Below, piece after piece: positions 46,482-54,784 of a DNA stretch of 64,000 nucleotides (the first letter of the stretch is position 1; the number at the start of each line of letters is the position of its first letter). A program made the translations under genes and the position numbers. The notes below the pieces were generated by a model, which was given only the letters and a program-made list of their open reading frames with translations, was not told the origin of the DNA and made no database searches. The DNA is from Deltaproteobacteria bacterium (GTDB lineage: Bacteria > Desulfobacterota > Desulfobulbia > Desulfobulbales > Desulfurivibrionaceae). The stretch lies in contig DUZW01000016.1 of NCBI GenBank assembly GCA_013349295.1, positions 1 to 64,000 on the forward strand, given 5' to 3'.

Positions 46482-47036
46482 CTAGACCGCCATGACCTCT
46501 TTTTCTTTTTCAGCAAGGATTTCATCGATTTGCTTGATGAACCGGTCGGTGGTGTGCTGGGCCTCATCTTGCAACTTGAAAAAGTCGTCTTCGGGGATTT
46601 CCTTGTTGGTTTTCTGTTTTTTCAAGGTGTCAATGGCTTCGCGCCGAAGATTGCGGACGGCAACCCGGTGCTCTTCACTGATTTTTTTGACGTTTTTCAC
46701 CAGTTCTTTGCGCCGTTCTTCGGTGAGCTGGGGAATGCTGATCCGGATCATCTTGCCGTCGTTTGAGGGGTTGAGATCCAGGTCAGAGGAAAAGATGGCC
46801 TTTTCAATGGCGGGAAGAAGTTTGGTGTCCCAGGGTTGGATAACCAACATCCTGCTTTCCGGAATGGTCACTGTTCCGACCTGATTGAGCGGCATCGGCG
46901 TGCCGTAGGCCATGACCTTTAAGCCGTCAAGCAGGGCGGTCGTGGCTCGACCGGTGCGGACCTTGGTGAGGTCCCGTCGCAAGGCCTCTATGTTTGCCGT
47001 CATTTTTTCGGTCAGGGTTTCGATAATTTTACTCAT
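46482..47036 (-). CDS. frr: Ribosome recycling factor
   Basis: A 184-residue two-domain protein (three-helix bundle plus beta/alpha head) that splits post-termination ribosomes with EF-G. It has the family segments LRTGRAT-like [51 protein letters not shown], and [13 protein letters not shown]. Length is normal (185 in E. coli). Its start overlaps the pyrH stop by eight bases, indicating coupled translation. Confidence 0.97.
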   Translation of the reverse strand: MSKIIETLTEKMTANIEALRRDLTKVRTGRATTALLDGLKVMAYGTPMPLNQVGTVTIPESRMLVIQPWDTKLLPAIEKAIFSSDLDLNPSNDGKMIRISIPQLTEERRKELVKNVKKISEEHRVAVRNLRREAIDTLKKQKTNKEIPEDDFFKLQDEAQHTTDRFIKQIDEILAEKEKEVMAV

Positions 47037-47757
47037 TGTCCTCTCCCTGTATCAACGTGCCGATCTGTTCGCCGCAGATGGCATTCTTCATATTTCCGGG
47101 GATATTCATGTCAAAAACCATGATGGAGGTGCTGTTGTCCATTGCCAGGGAAATTGCAGCCGAGTCCATGACCTTGAGACGACGATGCAGAACCTCGCTG
47201 AAGCTGAGCCGGGTAAACTTGACTGCGTCCGTGTGTTTGAGGGGATCCTTGTCGTAGACGCCATCGACCCTGGTGGCCTTGCATATCAGGTCGGCATTGA
47301 TTTCCAGGGCGCGGAGCACGGCGGCCGTATCGGTGGTGAAGTAGGGGTTGGCGGTGCCTGCCCCGAAGATGACTACTCTCCCCTTGCGGAGATGATGTAC
47401 AGCTTTTTGCCGGGAATAGGGTTCGCAGACCGTGAGCATGGGAATGGCGGAAAGAACCCTGGTTGAAATGCCTTTTCTTTCCAAGGCGTCTTGCAGGGCC
47501 AAAGCATTCATCACCGTGGCCAGCATGCCCATGTTGTCGGCGGCGGCCCGGTCCATTCCTGCGGAGGCGCCGGCCACCCCGCGAAAAATGTTGCCCGCCC
47601 CGATGACCAGACTGGTTTGCACATTGAGGGCCACGAGGGTCTGAATTTCAGTGGCGAGATAATCAAGCACCTTGTTGCTGATGCCGAAAGCGGCGTCGCC
47701 CATAAGGGCTTCGCCGCTCAGCTTCAGGAGAACTCTCTGATATTTGGCTTTGGTCAC
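47029..47757 (-). CDS. pyrH: UMP kinase
   Basis: A 242-residue amino-acid-kinase-fold enzyme that phosphorylates UMP to UDP. The motifs are [17 protein letters not shown] (phosphate-binding), [15 protein letters not shown], and [16 protein letters not shown]. The end carries the effector-binding segment [16 protein letters not shown]. Normal length and the standard place between tsf and frr. Transcribed with the operon, with a 33-base gap to tsf. Confidence 0.97.
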   Translation of the reverse strand: MTKAKYQRVLLKLSGEALMGDAAFGISNKVLDYLATEIQTLVALNVQTSLVIGAGNIFRGVAGASAGMDRAAADNMGMLATVMNALALQDALERKGISTRVLSAIPMLTVCEPYSRQKAVHHLRKGRVVIFGAGTANPYFTTDTAAVLRALEINADLICKATRVDGVYDKDPLKHTDAVKFTRLSFSEVLHRRLKVMDSAAISLAMDNSTSIMVFDMNIPGNMKNAICGEQIGTLIQGEDNE

Positions 47758-47790
47758 GGTCAGCTCATCCGATGCGTTGTGAAAACAGGG

Positions 47791-48660
47791 TTATGCGCCA
47801 ACCTGAAAACGGGCAAAACGTTTGATGCCGATGTTTTCGCCAAGCTTGGTCGTCATTTCGTTGAAAAGCTCTTGGATGGAAATGTCGGGGTTTTTAACGA
47901 ACTTCTGCTCCAAGAGGCAGCTCTCGGCAAAAAAACGGTCCATCTTGCCACCCACCATCTTTTCGGCAATATTCGCCGGCTTGCCGGAGTCGATGGCCTG
48001 CTGGATGAAGATGTTGCGCTCGCGTTCCGCCAGATCCGCAGGGACCTCTTCGCGACTGATGGAAACAGGGTTAGCCGCAGCAATATGCATGCAGATATTC
48101 TTGGCGAACTCGATGAAGTCGGAGTTCTTGGCAACCGAGTCGGCCTTGCAGGTTAATTCGACCATCACGCCCAGCTTGCCCCCGGCATGGATGTAGGTTT
48201 CCATCACGCCATCGTTGAATTTGGCGAAGCGTTTAACCCCGATGCTTTCACCGAGTGTGGCTACCAGCTCGTTGAGCATATCCTGCATGGAGAGAGCGGG
48301 GTTTTTGACGAATTTTTGTTCCATGAGCTCGGCAGGGGAAGCAGAGGAGCTCTCTGCCACTTGCTTGACGACATTTTTGGTGAACTCGATAAAGGAGTCA
48401 CTCTTGGCGACAAAATCGGTCTCGCAGTTTACTTCCACCATGACTCCCAGTTTGCCGTCGGCTTGGATGTATGTTTCAACAATGCCTTCGCTGGTTGCCC
48501 GGCCTGCGCGCTTCTGGGCGACAGCCAACCCTTTCTGTCGGAGCAGATCGATGGCTTTTTCCATGTCGCCGCTGGTTTCGGTAAGGGCTTTTTTGCAATC
48601 CATCATACCCGCGTTGGTTTTGTCGCGGAGTTCTTTTACCATCTGACTTGTAATATTCAC
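47791..48660 (-). CDS. tsf: Elongation factor Ts
   Basis: A 289-residue nucleotide exchange factor for EF-Tu. The N-terminal motif VKELRDKTNAGMMDCKKAL and VNCETDFVAKSDSF are canonical. The GTG at 48660 is chosen because GAAGGTAG lies upstream and the protein then starts VNITSQMVKELR; 30 further upstream codons are not used. Residues ~112-148 and ~249-285 are unusually alike: EQKFVKNP is in both, and 23 of 37 positions are identical by hand count. This suggests internal duplication or gene conversion between the two core subdomains. Confidence 0.96.
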   Translation of the reverse strand: MNITSQMVKELRDKTNAGMMDCKKALTETSGDMEKAIDLLRQKGLAVAQKRAGRATSEGIVETYIQADGKLGVMVEVNCETDFVAKSDSFIEFTKNVVKQVAESSSASPAELMEQKFVKNPALSMQDMLNELVATLGESIGVKRFAKFNDGVMETYIHAGGKLGVMVELTCKADSVAKNSDFIEFAKNICMHIAAANPVSISREEVPADLAERERNIFIQQAIDSGKPANIAEKMVGGKMDRFFAESCLLEQKFVKNPDISIQELFNEMTTKLGENIGIKRFARFQVGA

Positions 48661-48764
48661 GGTTCTACCTTCATTTTCTCGTGTAATCTGGAAGCTTCTC
48701 TGGGGGCGAAGTTCCCGACCGGGGCTCACAGGAGTTCGGTCGGGGCGCATTTAGAGAGGCATGA

Positions 48765-49520
48765 TCATGCGTCGCCTTTGGCGGCTGCGGCCTTGGCCTC
48801 GGTGTCCTTGTCGGTAACTGCCTGGTGGACAGCGGCAAGTTTTTCCTGGCCGCTCAACACGGCATCGGCCATCTTCGAGGCGATCAACTTGATGGAGCGG
48901 ATGGCGTCATCGTTGCCGGGGATGAGATAATCAATACCCCGGGGATCACAGTTGGTATCGATCAGGGCGACCACCGGGATGCCGAGGCGGTTAGCCTCTT
49001 CAATGGCGATCTTCTCCCGTTTCGGATCAATGAGGAAGATGGCGGCTGGCAGTCCCTTCATATTCTTGATGCCGCCCAGGTTGCGGTCCAGCTTGACAGC
49101 ATCCTTCTGGATCTGGAGGGCTTCTTTCTTGTGGTAATGGTTGATGGTGCCGTCTTCCTGCATGGTCTCATATTTCTTGAGCTTGTCGACACTGTTTTTG
49201 ATGGTCTGGTGGTTGGTCAGCATGCCGCCCAGCCAGCGGTTGTTGATGTAGTACATGCCGCAACGCTCGGCTTCTTCCTTGATGATGTCCTGGCCCTGGC
49301 GTTTGGTGCCGACAAAAAGCACGGTGCCGCCCTTGGCTGTGGTCTTGGCGATGAATTCGTACGCCTTGTTGAAAAGGGGCAGGGTTTTGTCAAGGTTGAT
49401 GATGTAGATCTTGTTGCGGGCGCCGAAGATGTAGGGTTTCATTTTCGGATTCCAACGGCGGGTCTGATGGCCGAAATGCATACCGGCCTCCAGCATTTCC
49501 TTCATGGTAACATAAGACAT
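48765..49520 (-). CDS. rpsB: Small ribosomal subunit protein S2
   Basis: A 251-residue protein with S2 motifs: [51 protein letters not shown], and [21 protein letters not shown]2 joins the back of the 30S body and recruits S1. The start at 49520 has AAGGAGAAG upstream. The Ala-rich tail ([12 protein letters not shown]) extends beyond the E. coli protein. It heads the operon that runs to tsaB, with a long (over 450 bases) upstream region. Confidence 0.97.
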   Translation of the reverse strand: MSYVTMKEMLEAGMHFGHQTRRWNPKMKPYIFGARNKIYIINLDKTLPLFNKAYEFIAKTTAKGGTVLFVGTKRQGQDIIKEEAERCGMYYINNRWLGGMLTNHQTIKNSVDKLKKYETMQEDGTINHYHKKEALQIQKDAVKLDRNLGGIKNMKGLPAAIFLIDPKREKIAIEEANRLGIPVVALIDTNCDPRGIDYLIPGNDDAIRSIKLIASKMADAVLSGQEKLAAVHQAVTDKDTEAKAAAAKGDA

Positions 49521-49978
49521 GGTACTTCTCCTTTGGTTTTGGTTTTTCGTCCACTCCATCGCTCCAACCCGAATCCGGGCACCAGAGGAGCATTTTGCAG
49601 GAGTGTGATTATTTTGAACCCGAATTTTTTAACATCTGAATCGATTTTTTGCAAGGAAGAAGAGGCTGTCTGGTCTTTTTTTTCAGTCAGGATCTGGTTG
49701 GGGAGAAATTTTCCCTGGCAGATGACCTTGACCCGGCAAGGGGAAAGGTTAAGAAAAAAACTTGACGCCTCCTGGAAAAAAAGCAAAGGTCCCATCTTCA
49801 CCCTAAACAAGGAATTTCAGGAACAAGAGCCTCCTGTTACTTATTGAGATTCCCCCAAGACATGCCCGGGGTGGGCAGTGTTGATTATGGTGGTTTTATC
49901 TGGATTTATTGATCGTGTCCCGCTCGCGGCGTTCCTGTCGAGCCACATCTTAAGACTTCTGCAAGAGTTTCAGAGATA
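49521..49978. promoter_or_regulatory. Divergent control region of rpsB and waaF
   Basis: 458 bases without a credible gene. For rpsB on the minus strand, TTGCAA (49654-49649), a 17-base spacer and TAAAAA (49631-49626) form a weak promoter candidate about 105 bases before the start. The resulting leader could be the site of S2 autoregulation known in other bacteria (inference). On the plus strand TTGACG occurs at 49762, but no good -10 follows it. Confidence 0.3.
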
Positions 49979-51028
49979 ATGACGAAAACAATCAACCGGC
50001 TTTCGCCCAAAAAGATTTTGGTCCGTTCAACCAACTGGATCGGCGATGCCATCATGACCACCCCGGCGGTGCGGACCATAAGGGAGAATTTCCCCGCCGC
50101 CGAGATTACCATCCTGGCCTACCCCTGGGTGGCGGATATCTTTACGGCCTGTCCCCATGTGGACCGGGTCATGCTCTATGAGAAAAAGGGCAGGCACAAG
50201 GGGGTGGCCGGGATGTGGCGGCTGGGGCGCGAGCTTGCCGCCCAGCGGTTTGATATGGCCATCCTGTTGCAGAATGCCTTTTCCGCCGCGGTGCTTGCCC
50301 TGCTCGCCGGAATACCGGTCCGGGCCGGATACCGCCGGGATGGTCGCGGGTTGTTGCTGAGCCATGGGGTCACCATTAAAAAAAGCATCCGGGCGCGGCA
50401 TCAGGTCTATTATTACCAGGAGATGCTTAAGGATCTCGGCCTGATCTGCTCCCCCCAGGAGCTTTTTCTTGCCCTGCCGGATTCAGCCAATGCTTGGGCC
50501 AGTGATTTTCTTGCCGCCAAGGCGAAAAAACCGGTGATTGGACTGAATCCCGGCGCTGCCTATGGCCCGGCCAAACGCTGGCCGGCGGAGAGGTATGCCG
50601 GGCTTGCCGGACGTCTGGCTCAAGAGCAGGGCGCCACCTTGCTGGTTTTCGGCACCCCTGCCGATACCGGGGCCGCTGCGGAGATCGGCGCGGCAGCGCC
50701 GGGGCAGGTGCATGATCTCACCGGCAAGACCACTCTGGCCCAGGCCATGGCCCTGATCGGGATGTGCGATGCCTTTGTCACCAACGATTCCGGCTTGATG
50801 CATGTGGCTGCCGCCCAGAAAACCCCGCTGGTTGCCATCTTCGGTTCTACCGATGCGGTGGCCACCGGGCCGTTTTCCCCCAAGGTGGAGGTGGTGAACA
50901 AGAATCTGCCCTGCAGTCCTTGCCTGAAAACCCATTGCCCCCAAAACGATTTTGCCTGCATGCTGGAGATCGGGGTGGACGAGGTGTACGCGGCAACCTG
51001 CAGAGTTCTGGCAACCGAGGAGGGATGA
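49979..51028 (+). CDS. waaF: ADP-heptose:LPS heptosyltransferase II
   Basis: A 349-residue GT9-family glycosyltransferase. The acceptor side shows ILVRSTNWIGDAIMTTPAVR; the donor domain shows IGLNPGAAYGPAKRWPAERY, LTGKTTLAQAMALIG and TNDSGLMHVAAAQKTPLVAIFG. It adds the second heptose to the LPS inner core at the inner membrane. The C-terminal Cys segment (LPCSPCLKTHCPQNDFACM) is usual in WaaF of this group. The gmhB gene follows with overlap of the ribosome site. Confidence 0.93.
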   Translation: MTKTINRLSPKKILVRSTNWIGDAIMTTPAVRTIRENFPAAEITILAYPWVADIFTACPHVDRVMLYEKKGRHKGVAGMWRLGRELAAQRFDMAILLQNAFSAAVLALLAGIPVRAGYRRDGRGLLLSHGVTIKKSIRARHQVYYYQEMLKDLGLICSPQELFLALPDSANAWASDFLAAKAKKPVIGLNPGAAYGPAKRWPAERYAGLAGRLAQEQGATLLVFGTPADTGAAAEIGAAAPGQVHDLTGKTTLAQAMALIGMCDAFVTNDSGLMHVAAAQKTPLVAIFGSTDAVATGPFSPKVEVVNKNLPCSPCLKTHCPQNDFACMLEIGVDEVYAATCRVLATEEG

Positions 51029-51030
51029 GC

Positions 51031-51606
51031 ATGCGACCGGCCGTGTTTCTCGACAGGGATGGCACCATCAATGAGCAGATGGGCTACATCAACCACATCT
51101 CTCGTTTTGTCATGCTGCCACGGGCTGCGGCAGCCATTCGTCTGTTAAACGAGCAAGGGATTCCGGTGGTGGTGGTCTCCAATCAGTCGGGCCTTGCCCG
51201 GGGCTATTTCCCGGAAAGCCTGATCGGAGAGGTGCATGCAAAGATGAACGAGGCATTGGCCGAGGCTGGAGCCCATGTCGATGGCATTTACGTCTGTCCC
51301 CATCATCCCGAGGCCAAGGAAGAGCGCTTCCGTCTCGCCTGCGACTGCCGTAAACCAAAGCCGGGGCTTTTTCTTCAGGCCGCGGCTGAACTTGATTTGG
51401 ATCTTGGTCGTTCCTATGTGGTGGGCGACCGTTGGTCGGATCTCAAGGCGGCTGCGGCAGTGAAGGCCACGGGGGTTTTGGTGCTCACCGGCTATGGGCG
51501 GGGCGATTATGAGTACATCGGCCCGTCGCAATCGGTGCAGCCGACGTTTGTCGCGGAAGATCTCTATGAGGCGGTGCGGTGGATTGTGCAGGATATGGCG
51601 GGGTAA
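51031..51606 (+). CDS. gmhB: D-glycero-beta-D-manno-heptose-1,7-bisphosphate 7-phosphatase
   Basis: A 191-residue HAD-superfamily phosphatase making ADP-heptose precursor. Motif I FLDRDGTINEQ, motif II VVSNQSGLARG, the zinc-binding loop CPHHPEAK...CDCRKPKPG and motif IV VVGDRWSDLKAA are all present. The ATG at 51031 has GAGGAGGG six bases upstream; another ATG at 51025 overlaps the waaF stop but is too near the ribosome site. Its product feeds the substrate of WaaF. Confidence 0.94.
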   Translation: MRPAVFLDRDGTINEQMGYINHISRFVMLPRAAAAIRLLNEQGIPVVVVSNQSGLARGYFPESLIGEVHAKMNEALAEAGAHVDGIYVCPHHPEAKEERFRLACDCRKPKPGLFLQAAAELDLDLGRSYVVGDRWSDLKAAAAVKATGVLVLTGYGRGDYEYIGPSQSVQPTFVAEDLYEAVRWIVQDMAG

Positions 51607-51754
51607 GTGACGTGGAAGGAGAAGGTCGGCCTGTGGTTGCAGTGTAATCCTGCGATTTCCGAGTCTCGTCGGCTTGCTTACCTGGGTTGCGGACATGCAC
51701 TGTTTGGGGTAAAGCTCATCAGTAGTCCTTTTCTTTCTGTTGCGAGCCGGTTAG

Positions 51755-52069
51755 TTATTCGTGCCGTCTCTTTTTCTCCGGAAATTCATAGATAACCTCA
51801 TTTTTTTTAATAAGGCCGAATTTCCGGCGTGCTACTTCTTCCAGATAAACCGGATCTTTTTTCAACTTGGTGATTTCCTGCCGTAAAGCGGTATTTGCCT
51901 CGCGCAGCTGTTCGTTCTGGGCCTGAATCTCGTTCAACTCATTTGCAACCCCGTAGTATTTCAAGGCGCCGTAAGGCCCAAATACAGACCAGGCACCAAC
52001 CACCGTGACAATGAACACACTGTACAGCAGTACTTTTTTGCGGTCAGTCTCTGAAAGGTTGGCTAGCAT
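51755..52069 (-). CDS. FtsB/DivIC-family septum formation protein
   Basis: About 104 residues in the form chosen: a short cytoplasmic start, one membrane helix (VLLYSVFIVTVVGAWSVFG), a coiled coil (ELNEIQAQNEQLREANTALR, EITKLKKDPVYLEEVARRKF) and FGLIKKNEVIYEFPEK. The DPxYLEExARxKxGxIKxxE pattern is the DivIC/FtsB signature. In the divisome it links FtsL and FtsQ. Start is uncertain: 52069 gives the family length and has a weak AGGCGA before it; in-frame ATGs at 52150, 52165 and 52249 would add 27-60 residues without ribosome sites. Confidence 0.8.
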   Translation of the reverse strand: MLANLSETDRKKVLLYSVFIVTVVGAWSVFGPYGALKYYGVANELNEIQAQNEQLREANTALRQEITKLKKDPVYLEEVARRKFGLIKKNEVIYEFPEKKRRHE

Positions 52070-52273
52070 GGTCGCCTGTTGAAATATTTTTTCCCGGATG
52101 ACCCTGGGATTTAACTGATTTTTTCTCTTATTATTCCTGTTAGATAGCATAGATGAAAAGTTCATGCAATCGGTGAGTTTGGCGGGAAAAGGGGGGCTGA
52201 TCGGTTTTTGTCTGTTTTTTCCGCCCAATACATGCTTGGTTAGGTCCATCAGTTCGGTCTGTTGCCTCGCGGA

Positions 52274-52650
52274 ATTATTTCAGAACGTCCAGCACCAGCT
52301 TGTATTTCGGATCTTCCCGATAGTTCAGATCAATGATGGAAGAGGCTGTATCCAGGAGCTTGCGGCGGTCTTCGCTCAACTGGCGCAGGTGCGCTTTTTC
52401 CCTGCTGTGGCGTATCGTTTCGTTGATCAATCATGGCCAGGCCGTTGACAAAACCGAACATGAGCGGGTGATGTTCCAGGCGGATGAATTTTCCGAGACG
52501 AAGGAGGTCGATCCTCATCTGGATGATCCCCATTAATACGACGGCGACGAACAGGTATTCTGCCCCGTGTCTGCTGATCAAGCCAACGACTACTACGGCT
52601 ATGGCGCCGGTAGTTCCGGAAATAATGTCCGGCCTCGCCCCTGTCGACGA
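52274..52650 (-). pseudogene. Remnant of a SulP-family anion transporter gene
   Basis: On the minus strand one frame reads [20 protein letters not shown] and then [16 protein letters not shown] and [20 protein letters not shown], the well-known SulP membrane block. The frame then breaks near 52430. A different frame continues [20 protein letters not shown] and REDPKYKLVLDVLK to a stop at 52274, looking like a former C-terminus. The start, the middle helices and the STAS domain are gone. The best explanation is internal deletion plus 5' truncation (inference). It lies between the FtsB-like gene and the hybrid kinase gene. Confidence 0.7.
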
Positions 52651-52689
52651 GACCGATAGGGTAGTTAGGATCTAGCTGAATAAGGGTGA

Positions 52690-54762
52690 TTATTTTTCAT
52701 CCAGTACGTTGCGCACAGTTTGGGCCAGTTCCCGAACCGAAACCGGTTTCATCAGGTAGGACCGGATGCCCATGGCCTGCGCCTGAGCTTTGTTAACCAA
52801 CTCGCTGAAGCCGGTGCAGATAATGATAGGCAAGTCCGCCCGAATGGTCAGTGCCTTTTGGGCCAGCTCGAAACCGGTCAGGTGCGGCATGGTCATGTCC
52901 GTAATAAGTAAGTCAAACGTCATTGGATTCTGTTCAATTAGTGCTAACGCCTCCAGGCTGTTGCAGGAAAAGGTCACTTGATAGCCAAGACTTTCCAGAA
53001 TTAACTGCAGCATCATGGAAATCATCTCCTCATCGTCCACCACCAGCACCCGTTCCTTACCGGTTGGGATTATATCGCTGGTGACTGACTCCGCAAATGA
53101 AGATACTTCCGCTATCAAGGGCAGATAAACATGGAAGCTCGTACCCTTGCCCGGTTCGCTGTACACCGTGATCTGCCCCTGGTAGCTTTTGACAATGCCG
53201 TGGACCACGGAAAGTCCCAGTCCGGTTCCTTCCCCCGTTGCCTTGGTGGTGAAGTAGGGTTCGAAAATTCTGGCCATGGTTGCCTGATCCATGCCGCACC
53301 CGGTATCGCTGACATCAAGCAACACATAGTTTCCGGGAACAAGCTCGAAGCTGGACACCTTGCTGTCCTCCTCGCCAATGGTCACTTTCTTGAGGCTCAC
53401 CCCAAGCACCCCGCCGGTTTTCCGCATGGCCTGGTAGGCGTTGGTGCAGAGGTTCATGATGATTTGATGCACCTGGGTCGGGTCGGCGATGATAGTTCCG
53501 CATTCGGGGGAAATTTTCTCGCGGATCTCAATGGTGGAGGGCAGGGAGGCCCGCAGCAAATTGAGCGCCTCCTTCACCACCAGATGAGGTAGCAGGGGTT
53601 TTTTCTCGTTGTGGGATTGACGGCTGAAGGCAAGAATTTGCTGAACCAGTTCCTTGGCTCGCAGAGCGGCTTTGACTACCTGCTGAAGGTCGGTGGCCAA
53701 GGCATCATAGGGAGAAATTTTGGACAATGCCATTTCGGTGTAGCCGAGGATGGGGGCCAGGACGTTGTTGAAATCATGGGCAACGCCACCGGCCAGGGTC
53801 CCGATGGCCTCCATTTTCTGGGATTGTTGAAGCCTTGTTTCCAGTTGTTGTCGTTCGGCTTCGTTTGCTTTTCTTGCTGTGATGTCCCGGTCGATGCCGC
53901 GATAGCCGCTGACATTGTCCTGGCCGTCAAACACCGGCGTACCGCTCGATTCGACGAAAATTTTTGTCCCGGCCTTGGTGAGACAAGTCCGTTCCACGGC
54001 CTGACAGCGGCTGCGGGTGGATACGCACTCTTGAAAAGCCTTGCGGAACTCTTCCTGATTTTCCGGTGCGACCAGCACGGTATGAAAAAGTTTGCCCAGG
54101 AGTTCCTCCGGGGCATAACCGTACAGATCCAGACTCACCGGTGAACAGTAGGTGAAGCGTCCTTCATGGTCAACCTCCCAGACAAAATCGCTGGTCGTCT
54201 CCACCAGGGATCGGAAGCGATACTCCGAGACAGCTAAATCTTTGCGTTGCTGGTCAGCCAGTCGAGAAAGATACCACTTACTCGTGAGAGAGAGGGCAAG
54301 CTGTCTGAGTTCGTCCGGGTCGAAGGGCTTGCGCAGAAAGAGTAATTTGTCGGACGAACCCACGGCCCGGACAATCTCCTCAATGCTGTGATCGGAATAG
54401 GCCGTGACAATAACCAGTTCGATTTCCGGATCCAGTGCCCGGATTCGCTTTGCTGTCTCCATCCCGTCCCAGCCGGGGGGCATTCGGACATCGATAAAGG
54501 CGAGGGTAAAGGGTTCATTTTTGCGCACCGCTTCCTCGGCCATGGCGAAACCTTCCTGACCTTGAGCTGCGAAGGAAAGAGAAAAAAATGCGGATGTCGG
54601 ATCATTTTTCATTTCGGGAGCGAGAAGCCGGTTCATTTTTTCAGCGGATGTTCCGGCAGATGTTGTTTCCGGAGTCAAAACCAGCTGATATGCCTTCCAA
54701 ACGTCCCGATCATCGTCAATTACCAGAATACGTCGCTGTTGTTTCATCATATTCCGTACCAT
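52690..54762 (-). CDS. Hybrid sensor kinase/response regulator (REC-PAS-HisKA-HATPase-REC)
   Basis: A 690-residue cytoplasmic protein. REC 1 (~10-165) has RILVIDDDRD, FIDVRMPPGWDG and LRKPFDPDEL, with an insert of about 35 residues after the first helix. PAS at ~185-300. The kinase has GTLAGGVAHDFNNVLAPILG (phospho-His), NLCTNAYQAM, DTGCGMDQ and GTGLGLSVVHGIV. REC 2 (~565-690) has VLVVDDEEMI, DLLITDMTMPHLTGF and MKPVSV. AAGGAG lies before the ATG and the upstream kinase gene ends 22 bases away, so the pair probably makes a phosphorelay. No DNA-binding domain is seen. Confidence 0.92.
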   Translation of the reverse strand: MVRNMMKQQRRILVIDDDRDVWKAYQLVLTPETTSAGTSAEKMNRLLAPEMKNDPTSAFFSLSFAAQGQEGFAMAEEAVRKNEPFTLAFIDVRMPPGWDGMETAKRIRALDPEIELVIVTAYSDHSIEEIVRAVGSSDKLLFLRKPFDPDELRQLALSLTSKWYLSRLADQQRKDLAVSEYRFRSLVETTSDFVWEVDHEGRFTYCSPVSLDLYGYAPEELLGKLFHTVLVAPENQEEFRKAFQECVSTRSRCQAVERTCLTKAGTKIFVESSGTPVFDGQDNVSGYRGIDRDITARKANEAERQQLETRLQQSQKMEAIGTLAGGVAHDFNNVLAPILGYTEMALSKISPYDALATDLQQVVKAALRAKELVQQILAFSRQSHNEKKPLLPHLVVKEALNLLRASLPSTIEIREKISPECGTIIADPTQVHQIIMNLCTNAYQAMRKTGGVLGVSLKKVTIGEEDSKVSSFELVPGNYVLLDVSDTGCGMDQATMARIFEPYFTTKATGEGTGLGLSVVHGIVKSYQGQITVYSEPGKGTSFHVYLPLIAEVSSFAESVTSDIIPTGKERVLVVDDEEMISMMLQLILESLGYQVTFSCNSLEALALIEQNPMTFDLLITDMTMPHLTGFELAQKALTIRADLPIIICTGFSELVNKAQAQAMGIRSYLMKPVSVRELAQTVRNVLDEK

Positions 54763-54784
54763 GTCTTGTTCCGCTCCTTATCGG

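Noticed and set aside
48661-48750. Upstream extension of tsf and similar extensions of other genes
   Set aside because: In-frame codons upstream of the chosen starts lack family similarity and ribosome sites; the starts used match the conserved N-termini.
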